From contig CM049310.1 of assembly GCA_026874595.1 (NCBI GenBank), positions 35,465,558 to 35,529,557 on the forward strand: a DNA stretch of 64,000 nt, in the 5' to 3' direction. The stretch is from Sipunculus nudus. Lineage: Eukaryota > Annelida > Sipuncula > Golfingiida > Sipunculidae. A program made the translations under genes and the position numbers. The notes beneath the pieces were generated by a model. The model made no database searches, was not told where the DNA came from, and saw only the letters and a list, made by a program, of their open reading frames with translations. Of the stretch, positions 50,910 to 63,140 are shown piece after piece (positions within the stretch are counted from its first letter, which is position 1; every line of letters begins with the position of its first letter).

Positions 50910-51308
50910 ATGATTAACTACTAGCTGGTTACGTTCGTCTGTGATTGAATAATAGCTGGTTACGTTCATCTGTGATTGGCTACTTGCTGGTTAGGTTTGC
51001 CTGTGATTGGCTACTATCTGGTTAGGTTCGTCTTTGATTGGCTAATAGCTGGATAGGTTCTTCTTTTATTGGCTACTAGCTGGTTAGGTTCGTCTTTGAT
51101 TGGCTACTAGCTGGAAAGGTTCGTCTTTGATTTGCTACTAGTACTAGCTAGTTAGTTTCGTCTATGATTGGCTACTAGCTGGTTAGGTTCGTCTTTGATT
51201 GGCTACTAGCTAGTTAGGTTCGTCTTTGATTGGCTACTAGCTGGTTAGGTTCTTCTGTGAATTACCACAAGCTGCGGGTTAGTTTCGTCTGTGATTGGAT
51301 GCCAGCTT
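50910..51308 (+). repeat. 31-bp minisatellite, about 12 copies
   Basis: Unit close to GATTGGCTACTAGCTGGTTA followed by GGTTCGTCTTT, with point variation between copies. Each unit carries ATTGG, the reverse of a CCAAT box. Begins some 40 bp after the MITE at 50565-50868. Confidence 0.85.
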
Positions 51309-52083
51309 GGTACTTTCTTCTGGGACTGGTCCATTGTTTTTCAAATCACCTTCGATGTAACTAAATGCTGCCTTTTTCAGTTCCAATGTTTCGTAAAAGT
51401 AAATCATCTGTCTTTCATAAACATACACGTGTATATGAAATCCCTCGGTTAGCGTATGCAAACGGCCATGTTATACCCTATTCTTCAACAAACCAATCGT
51501 CCGGATACCTGATACGAAAGCGTGAATAAATAAACCTCTGTTCAAAGAGGGATCCGGCGGTTATATAATCAACGTTTAAAGGAAATAGACACAGCCACCT
51601 GGAATATTCAACATATCTGTTCGTAACAACTGAATCCAGATACTGCACTTGTCTTCAGTGGAGGCTCTACGCTGCTTCAGTCTGCCTCGTATACAAATCT
51701 ATCAAACTGTATTAAATCTGCGCTCTCTGTTTCAAGGCCTGTAGCACTGGAAGTCTTGCCTTGGGATTATATGCTGAACCGCTCGTGCTGGATTGCTATA
51801 CTTACAGCAAATGTTACATTCCTCATTCCTTAAAAAATGAATATCTAGTTGTTTCGGAGTCATTCATCACAATCACCGTTAAATACTGAATGGTGAACTA
51901 GATTTACTAATACATTGTTGCAATGACTAGTTCAGTTTTGTTATACCCCGAAAAAAAATGTACTCCGTATCAGACCGTTGTCTTGTGACTACGTGGTCCC
52001 TGCTCGTACATGAGATAACCTTTCTATTCCATAAGGAATTATCTGACAAATACTTACTTCATCCGTTAAATACTGCCAGGCTT

Positions 52084-52244
52084 TCATACCGCTTTATTCA
52101 GTATACGCATCTGCTCCTTGAATCTTTTTTCAACATAATGATAAAACTTGTACTCCAGAAGAAGATTTTCTCTTACTAATTTTTCGGTCAGATTATTTGG
52201 TATCTTTACCTTTCTGTTCTTCATCTTTTCTTTCAATTGACTGC
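52084..52244 (-). CDS. Sulfotransferase exon 6 (stop)
   Basis: 161 nt encoding NNLTEKLVRENLLLEYKFYH then YVEKRFKEQMRILNKAV and TGA at 52086-52084. Acceptor TTCTGTTCTAG; joins in frame as Gly. Confidence 0.87.
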
Positions 52245-55200
52245 CTAGAACAGAAAACATATAACTGTGTAACGGTAAATGTTATTTATATCCGAATAAT
52301 TTATATTATTAAATTAGTTATATTATTGCACTAATATCTACTCCCACCCAGTATTAGCACGATGAAATCAAAAGAAAGCACTTTCAAAACATTCAATACT
52401 AATGAAACACTGGGTAATAGAATTTTTTTCGCATATTTTAAATGAATAAAAGGCACAATATGGTAAAAAGTGCTGCACCACTTATATCGTGTTTATGCTT
52501 TATCATACTCTCGTCAACATTACTCTGCTGGCGTTTCTTTTTAATATAGCTTTAGTTCAAATAAATATGAACATGTCGCACTGTTTGTCATCTGCGGTAC
52601 ATTTTACCGTATAAACGAGTCAGCTGTATCTTGATTGTACTTACCATAAAAATCATACATGGATGAAAGCCCACTGAAGTAGCTAGGTACAAGATCCTCT
52701 AATACCTTTAGGAAGCCACCCATCTGCTCAGCTACCCCAACCACAAGGTAGTGCTCCGCTACGTTCTTCTTTGCCTTCTCCAGTGCAGCCATGGGGTCTT
52801 TACTGAAAGTGACAACACAGCACCGTGTTATATTGATATTCATAAGGGTGAACAGCCGTCAACATACTGCCACGAGGAAGCGCTCTTTGTCATTTATGTC
52901 ACTTATTACCAAATAAACCAGGACTCTTTCAACTTCAGCCTAATTCATTAGTCAAATGACGTTGAGTAATAGATTTATTGTTAAATATTTTAGGGATTTT
53001 AAAATATTCCGACAGGAAAATAGACCGAATTGGTCACGTATTTTTCACTTTTAGCCAGGCACAGACAGTTTGAAGTTAACTGTCCGAGACTCTTGTCACT
53101 CTAATGTAAATTTAATTTAAAAGAGAAATAAATAGTAAATTATTCGTTCCATTTGATCAGTGGCTTCCACCATGATACCTTTATTTTTGCTCCATTTGAA
53201 GGCTGATATAAAGTTTGTTAACTATATACCCGTTTGTAAAACAGTAAAAATTGTGGGGCGAGCACCTGTATGAAAATTTTCCTGCACCTTGTCCAGTATG
53301 CCATCATACTAGAAGGAGAGACCAACCAGTGCTTATGTAATAGCCCATGACTTTTATTTTCTATTTTACCCCAACCTTATCGCCAAAGGTCGCTTCTATA
53401 CTCAAAACTAACCTGTTCCAGTTGGGAATTGTGAGGATATCCCAAACTACTTGTCTCAACTGTCAAATTTTATTACATTTCACACAAACACATTTTTTTT
53501 TGTTTACATTTCACATTGCGTAGGCTTTCAAAATATTACTTATTATGTGAAGTCCTTGCCACAAAATACCAATGTTTACGTAATTTGCCTTGAAAAAACT
53601 TTTATCCAACGTAAATGATCGGCTTACATTAACCCCTTCACTACATTTATCCTTGTAAGTTTAAAAGGTTTTTCCAAGATCTTTTAGGTTGAAAAAAGAG
53701 ATGGGACTGAATAGGGAGACTGGCGGGCGAGCTTTAACTCCCTGACGCGGGTAGACATGTGCGTTATTTGAAATCAACTCACCCGCATATTTCATCATAT
53801 CCACAGAAGAAGCGAAGCTGGGAGGTGAATATATTATGTCCCCAACATCGCTTATCTCTCCTCTTTATACATACGTCATAGGATTCTGAAATAGTCACAG
53901 TTTATAGCATCATATAGTTTCAAACATGTTAATCAGTACTTTGGAAAATATAAGCACTGAAAGTCCTTAAAATTATTAATTTTACGTATAAATTCCCTTA
54001 ATTTTAATGGACAAAAAAATATGTGTATTGCTTCAGGTTGTAGGTCTATTTTTACTGAATGAAAAAGTTTAACAGCCAAGCCGTCCCTTACACATGGTCT
54101 TATTATCTCCAGTTCAATTGTTTAATACCTTCTGTGTCAGAGTAATCACAGTCCACGTATGTGTTTTCCATAAAATTATATCGGTACAATCTTTCACATG
54201 GACAAGACATACGAAAAAAAACAAACAAACAAGTAACATCGGTAGGGAGCTTGTAAATATATTGATTTGTGATGTTGCGCGTTACGGCCACCAGGTGGCG
54301 TACACACGTTGTTCATGTTTTCAGCCGCTGATCGCGCCCGGAAGAGCTTTCTTCCACATGTGCACCATAGAATGCAAACGGTTTTAGAACGTAAAAATCA
54401 TAACATTTTAAGGAGAATACGCTGCACTTCATGTGTATCATACTTGTATGGTATGTAAATATTTCTATTGAGAGCTTAGATAGGGTCTTCATTTACGTCT
54501 TGCAGGATATCGTAAAAGTTCTCAGGGGAGAATTTTCTTTATCGAGATCATGTTAAGTCGTCACAAACAGACCCGAACATTAAGTTGTATGTATGTTAAA
54601 CTTGAGATTGTTGCGCAGCCGCATGACTTTGAATAGATCGGACTGTACGAACAGGTTTTCTTATTAAAACAGAGGTCACTTAGGTTGAAGAATCACAATA
54701 TAAGGAAAACCCGCGGTTTGCGGAACCCAACCCCCACCCCCTTGGGCGGACACCCCGCTATAACGGACAATTCGTCCGGATCCGTGGTTCTCCGCTAAAG
54801 AGGGGTTTCACAGTTTAACAGTTCACTTACCATTTCGTCCCGCTTGTAATGCTTCATAGTAAAACCGTGACACCAGCCGCTCATATGGATCACGGATAAG
54901 ATTTATATAAATAGGTTTTCTCTCAAACCTGAAATAAATGGAACCATCTACAAGCACATGTCTTCTACGGTGGCTGATTCAGGACAAAGATAAAAAATAT
55001 TTATCTCGAGATAATATCTCGAGATCTCGACTTAACATCTCGAGATCTCGACTTAACATCTCGACATAGGATATCACCAAAAATTTAGTTTATGCTGTAG
55101 AAAAAGAAAATATTTATCTTTAGATGTTAAGTCGAGCTCTCGAGAAGTTAAGTCGAGATGTCGAGATATTTTCTCGAGATCTCGAGATAAAATTTAAATG

Positions 55201-58119
55201 AAATAAATAATAAATAAATAAGTCCACGTGGACGATTTTTTTCTCTATTTTCGAGCCTTAAATATGCGGTTATCTGTTAACAGGGCAAAAATTGTAACCG
55301 CTGGACCTTGAACTTCTTACTTTACCACCAGGGAGGTCGATAAAAAGTCTTATTGGAAACATCGTAATAGGTCTCTGTTACCCATATTCTTCGTGCTATG
55401 GGGCTCCGAAGTACCCCCCCCCCCTCCCAGAATAATGAAAAAAATGATACAAAAGCTCGAGTATCTGAACAACTAATGCGTTGGTCACAATGATTTCTTG
55501 CATGGATATTGATCATGAAGTGTTTCATCAGTTTCTGCAGACTGGTGGCGCCACCTGTATTATTTCGATTTTTTTACGATTTTTTTTTTCTATTTTTGAG
55601 ACTTTAAAGATACAGTCATCTGTGAACAGGGCACATATCATAAACGCTGGACCTGGAATCATTTAACTCTACATCCAGAGAGGTCCATAAAAAGTCTCTA
55701 TGGAAACATGGAATAAGGTCTCTGTTACCCATATTCTTTAAGCTATTGGGCTCCGAAGTACGCCCCAGAATAATGAAAAATTTGATACAAAAGCTCAAGT
55801 ATCTAAACAACTAATGTATTGATCACTATGATTCTTTGCATGGATATTGGTCATGGAGTGTTTCATTAGTTTTTTCAGACTGGTGGCGCCACTTTAAATT
55901 TTTCGATTTTCTACTAATTTTTTTCTCTTTTTTTTTGAGATCTTTAAAGATATGGTCATCTGTTAACAGGGCACAAAAAAATTGTAAATACTGGACCTAG
56001 AATCTTGTATCTTGACATGCAGGAATGCCCATGAAAAAGTCTTCATGGAAACCTGAATTAAGTCTCTGTCACCCATATTGTCCGAGCTATGGGGCTTATA
56101 AACATCCCCCCCCCCCCCCAGCATAATTAAATATTTGATGCCAAAGCAGGGCACTGCAAATTTAAACAATTTTCTTTCTCTATTTTTGAGACCTTTAAAG
56201 ATGCGGTCGTCCGTTATCAGGACACATATGTAACCATTGGTCCTAGGATTTTCTAACTTAACATTCAGAAAGGTATGTGACAAATATCCTTGGAAACTTG
56301 AAATTAGGTCTCTGTTACCCATATTCTCTGAGCTATTGGGCTTATAACCCCAACCCCCCCCCCCCCCCGCCTAATTAAAAATTTGATACCAAAGCAGGCG
56401 CAAATCATAACCATTTGAACTGGAATCTTTTAAATCCAGGGAGGCCCATGAAAAGTTTCTTGGAAACGTGAAATTAGGTCTCTGTTACCCATATTTTCTG
56501 AGCTATGGGGCTTATAATCACCCCTCAGAATAATTGAAAATTTGATACCAAAGTAGGGCACAAACATAACCATTTGACCTAGAAAATCCTAACTTGACAC
56601 CCTGAGAGTTCCTCAAAAGTTCTCCCACAGAAACCTGAAATTGGGTCACTGTGACCTCTATTCTCAGAGTTTTGGGGTATGTTTAAGCACCCCAGAAATA
56701 ATGAAGAGTAAACACAAATTGCCAAATTCCTCAGGAAAGATTGGTTGGATTGTCATCACATTTGTTGTGCTTATGGGTCTTGATGAACTTAAGCTAAGAT
56801 GCATGAACAATGATGCCACCTAAATTATCTTAATAAGCTGCCTGTGCAAGGACATATTGTCATCATGTCAGTCGGCTGAGCATCATGACCCATGGGTCAC
56901 TTGTTAAATAAAATGGTACCCACAAGGCATGCATGCAGACCTAAACATTTCTATTTGTGCGATTTCTCAGCCATGGCGCCAAATTCGCCGTTCAGGTAGA
57001 ATGTTTCAGATTCTTTAGGCTTTGACATCTTCATTACGGGTATGAATAATCAAATATTGAATTTAAATTGAACTTTTCTTCATCTCGCCTTAACTTAGGG
57101 GAAATAAAAAATTGTTGATTTCAAATGAATTATATTGTATTACCGTTCGGTTAAACAAAGTATAAATGGTCTTTGTTTTATTATTGCAATAGTAAGCACT
57201 CTTAACGTATACTGACCCTTTAACCACAGGCGCTTGAATTGTTATTAGTGTAGATTTCGTTTATATTTGTTAGTTTTCTGGGTCATTTCCTTATAACTAT
57301 TTCTTATCTGACATTTTCCTAGCGTTTTTCACACTGTATGGTCCATATCTTTATTATTTACTTAATATTTGAGATAGGCAGGCAAGAAGCCCCGGTTGTT
57401 AGATCCGACAGCCATGGTTAACAACCGAGGACGCGCTTTCTGATTGGTTGAAATGTCTACTACTGGAGTCATCAGATGGTGATTCCGCTGACGTAACAAT
57501 GATTCAGCAAGTCACTCATGTACTTCAAATTTAACATAAAACCGATGTGCCATGGCTGTCGGGCCTAACAACGGGGGCTTCTTGTCCGAGATAATTTTTT
57601 TTCCGCAGCAAAAAAATTTTTGGGTGAAATTTTATATCGAGATCTCGAGATGTTGTGTCCTAAATCAGCCATCATAGAATTCCATGCCCCAAACAGTATT
57701 TTTTTTTTGGGGGGGGGGGGGGGGGTTGCGGGAAAGGCTAGACTTGTGACAACTATAAGTACTAATGTTCGTGATAAAACAGATATATAGCAATTGAACA
57801 ATATATATGTATACTGTATCCCTTTTTGTACTATGTTGAAATGGGACGCATACTCTGTCATTTTCTGTACAATGTTGAACTTTCTGAAATACAATAATAT
57901 TATCTCTAATGTTCTACATTCATTAATAAAAACAGATTAGGTCAGAATTTTTAAATGCACAATTGCGTCTACTACAAAACTGTCTACTTATCGATTATTC
58001 ATAGTGATTGGATTCCAGTGCAATTAGACGTTAGACATAAGCATTTTGACGTTATACGTTAGATATTCGTGGACATTAAGGTTCTACCTGAAATACGAAA
58101 CCGGATCTCGGTGGTTTCA

Positions 58120-58192
<73 letters not shown>

Positions 58193-60460
58193 CCAGTCAC
58201 GGATTTTATTATAGAGTTAATTTTATTGCTATCTAATATTGACAAGTTCTTTCATAACCTGTCGATATATCATGTTGATAAGTTTTTTTAATTAAAATCT
58301 GAACAGTGCCGTTGAGCCGAAGCCCGTTTAGTATTTCAGAATTACAATAAACGATGCATATTTATCCAACCAACGCTCAGGATTCCGTTCCCTGTTATGA
58401 GTACAGCTTTAAAAATATTGGTTATAAAGATGTGTGTATATGCATAATTTCCAGATTCATAAATTATACTTACAAAGAGAAGTCTAAATATAACATATGG
58501 CGTATATAGACTAGCGGTTTCTTCACATTCATAAAACTCTCAGTGAAGTTAGCGGCCTACAACAAATAAAAACGAATCAAGTGATCACTGAGGCATTTCA
58601 ATTAATTGCCAATGGGTATATATCTCCCTCGGTTTCTCTGAAATAATATGTGTTTGTTAAATGTAACAATGTTGAAGAAAGCATCTCATTGGGAAACAAA
58701 ATGTGTTTAATATACGGTAAAGGCCACAATGTATACCCTGAACATGAATAAGGAAAATATGGTCAGATGATAATAAGAATAATATTAAAATAAAAATAAC
58801 ATGAACAAATAAAAAAGAACAATTTTATTATTTAAATGAAAAATATACATTTTCGTAAGGCAACAAAAAATATTGTCAGCAGACTCTAAAAACAAAAATT
58901 TGTTGCAAGCGGCCGAAATTCGCTATTTTGCTCAGCGCTCAGATCCGTGCTTTGGGTGTGAACATTTTGTGAATGATCGATGTCCGTGTTTACTCAGTGC
59001 ACATACACGTATAAATAGTTGATGTCCAATACAAAAGACAATCATTAGTCAAGTAAGGTCCTTGAGTATAACACCTATGTGAAATGGTACGCTCCAGTGG
59101 TGATAAATTACCACTCACGATAATATCTGTGACACGTGGATACACGGTAGTGTAAGCTGTTGTCCATTTACACCAGTACGCCAAATACACAGTTTAAAAG
59201 AAATGCAGAACTATTTGATTGCCCTGTTTATTCTAATAATAAGAAGACTAAGAAGACGCGGAAGAAATATAGAGTATTTGTATTAAAATAAACCAAACAA
59301 AATTTCGTAAGGTAAGGCGTCACATAGATTCATCTTACTGGTTATATGGGGTTTGACAATCGTATTGACAATTTATCCTAATCCGGTAGAGGGCGACACG
59401 TACAAGTTTCTTATGTTTTGGTAAACAAGATACATTTTTATCATCATGTCGTGTTTGGGTAGCGAGAAGTTCACTCAGGGTTCAGAAAACGAGTTTCATT
59501 AGCAGCAGCAAAGAAGAGGAAGCAAAAGAAAAAAAAAAACACCAATCAAACTCAGTCTCGATCTATCAGGGGAGGCCCTCCTAAATTTATATTCATACAC
59601 TAGGATGACGTCACACCAAAAGAGGCACCTGCCAATGGCCGCAGGATAATGTCTGCCCAGCTGTTGGTCACGTGACACCATAACCAACATACTCTCAAAA
59701 AATGACCTCAATAGATCAGTGCCGATAACTATTTCTGGAATGTTTGGGATCACGCTTATTTGACATCGTTGAGACATATTTTTTTTTCAATTGAAACTTA
59801 AATGACCTTAGGAAACCTTATTAAAATATACCGTAGGCATGTTTAAATTTCAACTGAACCTTAACCGACCTTAGGAGACATTATGCATAGGCAGGTTTCC
59901 CCTATCTGAACTTGGGTTGTGCACGCGTTGTGAATGACCGATGTCCGTGTTTACTGCACATACATGTACAAATAGTTGATGTCATTTACAAAAGACAACC
60001 ATTAACAAGTATTGTCCATCAATATTACACCAACGGGGTCTGGTTCGCTTCGCTGATGATAAATTACTACCCCCGTTAATATCTGTTTCACGTGTAGGCA
60101 CGGTAGTTTAACCTGTAAACTTTTACACCAGAACGCCATATACATTTCCACGTAATCTGAGAAATTCAGAACGGCTTGCTCTCTCTGTTGCATCCTTTTA
60201 ACCATTAGCTGATTTGGTTTTTAGAGAAATGTATACATCATCCGTTCAGTACATCATTTATTCATGATATCTGAGACTGAATGAGGAAATCCAGTAAACT
60301 ATTAGAGAGGCTGGGAGTGAAGAAACACGAACACGAATGCAGAGGCGGTTTGGAGAATCAGAATGCCTGTGTGAGAAGTATCGAAACAAGGAAGTTTCAC
60401 TGATATTACCATCTTAGTAATACAGACCAGGGTGTTTATTACCATACAATATATGTATAT

Positions 60461-60517
<57 letters not shown>

Positions 60518-63140
60518 ACAATATCCACAGGTTCTGCTTACGCAATATACATCGACGTATCCACTCACTCAGTACGTATCATAGTGGTGAAGAGGGTTCA
60601 CAATGGCCGATGATATCCGGGATCTCCCGATATGATGTTAGTTTAAGATCGGAAATCGCATCGGATTTTATCGGGAAACATTTGATATCATCTTGAGGAA
60701 ATTTAAATTCTCAAAATACCCGGTATTTTTTTAGGGGGGGGAGGGATAACATCGGGTAACAACAAGATGTTGTTATTATTTAACTCCTGCTGCTTCATGA
60801 GGATGCTTAATTGGGTAAAGTTAATTTTCCTATTAACTGATCATACAGAAGTTTTACATATTAGTGGCTGATGCCAGTCTATATTTTATTTCACTGGAAT
60901 AAAGAAGGGGAGGGGAGTGCGACAATGGGCTAGAACATGTTATGTCGTCTTCCGAGTGTTAAATAACGATGGATATATAACAGGAAAAAAGTTATAAACT
61001 CGCGGAATCGATAGGTATTATACCTAACTGGTTATTACCTTGACTACACTCACGGACATATCACAAAAACGCAGCCTTTTAACTTTCGAAATAACATAAA
61101 TTTTCAAATGGGTTTTCAACTGGTACTTTTGTGCTTGTTCCAGGCCCCTCGTTCGTAATTTTGCTAAACCTGAAACTGTTTCATTATCAGAGCCGGAAGT
61201 GTAATCCCTTCTCTCTGTTCAACCAAGACCAATACAAATTGCTCCGAATACCGGCTGAAGCATAGCTGTGAACCGAACCCTTTTGGCCGTGACCAAACTT
61301 ATAAGGCTCAGAGCGCTGAAATATGCCTTTGAAATATACGTTTCCGGTACAAAAAAAATGGGGTTGGTGTTATCGGCGAAAAAGAGGCTTATAAATGAAA
61401 TAATGAAAACATAAGATTGAAGAAGTCAGTGGTTTTTTGTTTACAAATAACTATATTTTTTTCTTAAAGCAACCCTAACATTACAATACATTAAATCAAT
61501 ACAATTACACAATATAACAGCGGTATAACAACAAATCAATACAATCACACAGTAAAATAAACAAAGTGCACAGTACCTGATACCACCACTGTCCAAACGA
61601 TTAGTCCTTTTAAATGTAATACGGATGTAAAGTCCACACAAACTCTCCCGGAGAATAACAGTCCAATGTAAAGCTCTTTGTAACAATCCAGAAAGGAAAC
61701 TTGAGGCAGCCAGCACCAAATTATATAGAGTTATTAATAGTAGGATCCCTGAAATTACAGGATAATCAGACAGGTCCCACAAACTGACATAAACACGTTT
61801 GTGTCCGCCGGAATATTCTCTCCTCTCTCTCTCGGCTTAAAACACAGCCCCCTATTTATAACCTCTCACCCCAAGCTGAGAATTTTCCACTTCTCGAAAA
61901 GTCTAAAGAATCCAACATAACACACAGTAAAGACGCGTTACAGGAATCGTCTAGAAAAACATCGCTGTGTCTCAACATATAAGGGTTCACACGTGAGCTC
62001 GCCCCGGCTCGGCCAGGCGAGAAAGCCCCAAGCCAGCATGTCAACGAGAATTCAACCAGTACGGATTAAACTGAGAATGCAATATGCGGCCAGACACGGG
62101 CGCTACAACACGAGTTACGCCCGTGTCACACAATAAAAACGTCACCTGTAACAAAATTTATTCAACAAAACCAGCGATGCTGGCTCAAAGGACCCAAAGC
62201 AAGCAAATAAAGTGTTGTGCGCATGCTCGTAGGAACTGTCTAGTACGTACTAAGGTACCTTTTTGAGGGGCCCAATCACCTCTCTGACCTTTATAAACTA
62301 AAAGTAATCACTTGGAGCTTTTATAAAAATATGCTAGAAAACGTGAATATTACCGCACACAGGCTGCTTGTTTTGTTTATATCAACGTGTTTCTAATATG
62401 TGGGGTCAGCCAAAATAATCAAAACAAATTCAACAAGGGCTTCTGGTGGCAAGCCAGATAAGCCAGAGCTTTTCAAATGGCGTTTTGCAACAAGTGATCT
62501 TTCTTCCTCGGCATATATGCAACCTACCACCTTAGGTTATATGTTTTCCCGCTTGTCAACATTGCTGTGTTTACGAACACGTTGTTGATAAACCAGTTCA
62601 TACATCCTTCACGGAGGCGTAAAAGAATTTTTATTAAGAAGAATTACCCTAATATACTTATATATATATAATATCCTAAGATCACTTATATATAAACAGA
62701 AGAAACCAGAATCACATAAATTATTTTTTCATAAGGCAGGTTAATGGGCACCTATAAACACTTACCTGAATTGCTTTCAGTGATGGGGGCGGGGCCCTGA
62801 CCAGAGCAACGGCAAATCCTCGCTCTTTTGATTTCATCTTCATCAGTTCGTAGACAGCTCTGCTCCCGCACCGTGCAACCCTATTGTAGATAATCTGCGG
62901 CGTCGGGTCGGCCTGCAGGACTGCTCTCCACCGTTTCTCTTCCCAGTAACCGTATTCTGCCTCTACCAGTTCTTTCTTGCGCATTTCCACCCTCCTTTCC
63001 GGTAAGTATATTCTGTCGGGCTCCCTCTCCTCAACAAACTTCAGGTCGTAGTTTCCCAGCATTTGTTTGTGCTTGCTCGCGATCAGGAACACCAACGTCT
63101 GGAACCCAATCAGGATCACCAACAAACGCCACGTGATCAT
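52084..63140 (-). CDS. UST: Uronyl 2-O-sulfotransferase-like enzyme, 6 exons
   Basis: Exons in transcript order: 63140-62766, 58556-58474, 54928-54831, 53885-53783, 52802-52645, 52244-52084; 978 nt, 325 residues. Family role: transfers sulfate from PAPS to the 2-O position of uronic acid in glycosaminoglycans, in the Golgi lumen. Seen: an N-terminal membrane anchor (residues 4-21, LLVILIGFQTLVFLIA), a basic stem, IIYNRVARCGSR (83-94, 5'-phosphosulfate binding), IRHMLYLDF (143-151, with the probable catalytic-base His145), YINLIRDPYERLVSRFYY (160-177, 3'-phosphate binding), and a C-terminal LLLEYKFYHYVEKRF. The CGSR motif favours uronyl over heparan 2-O-sulfotransferase. It is shorter than vertebrate UST (about 400), mostly in the stem. 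Sequons at Asn128 and Asn185. Odd: Arg90 replaces the usual Lys. The start may extend upstream, since an acceptor precedes the ATG. Confidence 0.87.
52645..52802 (-). CDS. Sulfotransferase exon 5
   Basis: 158 nt encoding ALEKAKKNVAEHYLVVGVAE then LEDLVPSYFSGLSSMYDFY, the helix and strand VG(I/V)xE...LE block of the family. Donor GTAAGT. Confidence 0.9.
53783..53885 (-). CDS. Sulfotransferase exon 4
   Basis: 103 nt encoding SYDVCIKRRDKRCWGHNIFT then SQLRFFCGYDEIC. Three of the four Cys match the disulfide-bearing loop of UST. Donor GTGAGT. Confidence 0.87.
54288..54300 (+). promoter_or_regulatory. CTCF-like core motif
   Basis: CCACCAGGTGGCG matches the bilaterian CTCF core consensus. It lies in the intron between sulfotransferase exons 3 and 4. 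Binding is inferred from the motif alone. Confidence 0.35.
54831..54928 (-). CDS. Sulfotransferase exon 3
   Basis: 98 nt encoding FERKPIYINLIRDPYERLVS then RFYYEALQAGRN; the PAPS 3'-phosphate site. Acceptor TTTATTTCAG, donor GTAAGT. Confidence 0.9.
55230..56700 (-). repeat. Decaying tandem array inside the 2.7-kb element
   Basis: Six related units, each marked by TCTCTGTTACCCATATTCT or a variant near 55371, 55718, 56062, 56309, 56481 and 56644. Unit length falls from about 345 bp to about 165 bp along the array. C-runs recur at the same place in several units. Confidence 0.75.
57381..57587. mobile_element. 207-bp MITE nested in the 2.7-kb element
   Basis: GGCAAGAAGCCCCGGTTGTT at the left is matched by GGACAAGAAGCCCCCGTTGT (reverse complement of the right end). 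The similarity continues through a shared CCGACAGCCATGG, about 36 bp of inverted repeat. Confidence 0.8.
58122..58189. repeat. (CA)n(TA)n compound microsatellite
   Basis: About 16 CA then 17 TA units, in the intron between sulfotransferase exons 2 and 3. Confidence 0.9.
58474..58556 (-). CDS. Sulfotransferase exon 2
   Basis: 83 nt, acceptor TTGTTGTAG, donor GTAAGT. Encodes AANFTESFMNVKKPLVYIRH then MLYLDFS; carries the His of the R-H catalytic motif. Confidence 0.85.
58935..59225 (+). repeat. Diverged direct repeat, copy 1
   Basis: Shares with 59917-60200 the anchors CGATGTCCGTGTTTACT, AAATAGTTGATGTC, ACAAAAGACAA and GTGATAAATTAC-type blocks. Not recognised as a known family. Confidence 0.7.
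59917..60200 (+). repeat. Diverged direct repeat, copy 2
   Basis: Second copy about 980 bp downstream of the first in the same orientation, within intron 1 of the sulfotransferase gene. Confidence 0.7.
60462..60515. repeat. (TA)n microsatellite
   Basis: About 27 TA units in intron 1 of the sulfotransferase gene. Confidence 0.9.
61440..62131 (-). mobile_element. Probable solo LTR of a gypsy-type retrotransposon
   Basis: On the minus strand it starts TGTGACACGGGCGTAACTCG and has a core promoter TTATAAATAGGGGGCTG near 61,850 followed by a GA-rich stretch. That is the layout of an invertebrate Ty3/gypsy LTR. The 3' boundary is uncertain. I found no primer-binding site, gag or pol nearby, hence solo. 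Confidence 0.5.
62766..63140 (-). CDS. Sulfotransferase exon 1 (coding part)
   Basis: 125 codons from ATG at 63140 to KAIQ, donor GTAAGT. In transcript sense TTTCAG lies six bases before the ATG, so a 5'UTR intron or an upstream in-frame exon is likely. Confidence 0.85.

Larger units (their letters stand above)
47038..52083. other. Intergenic region between two convergent genes
   Basis: Contains two foldback elements and a minisatellite, listed separately. AATAAA at 47850-47855 is a candidate poly(A) signal for the synthase-like gene. I see no supported coding frame. Confidence 0.55.
54968..57674. mobile_element. 2.7-kb TIR element with XhoI-rich palindromic end
   Basis: Left end CGGTGGCTGATTCAGGACA and right end (reverse complement) TGATGGCTGATTTAGGACA, each flanked by TA. 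Each is followed inward by clusters of CTCGAGATCTCGA. The left cluster (54997-55195) is itself a long imperfect palindrome. No transposase frame seen. Family not recognised. Confidence 0.65.

Noticed and set aside
50910-51308. CRISPR-like array of regularly spaced repeats
   Set aside because: The units are contiguous and have no unique spacers; this is a minisatellite in a eukaryotic genome.
55545-55560. GGTGGCGCCACC palindromes near 55,545 and 55,885 as regulatory sites
   Set aside because: Both fall at the same place in successive units of the decaying tandem array, so they are repeat content.
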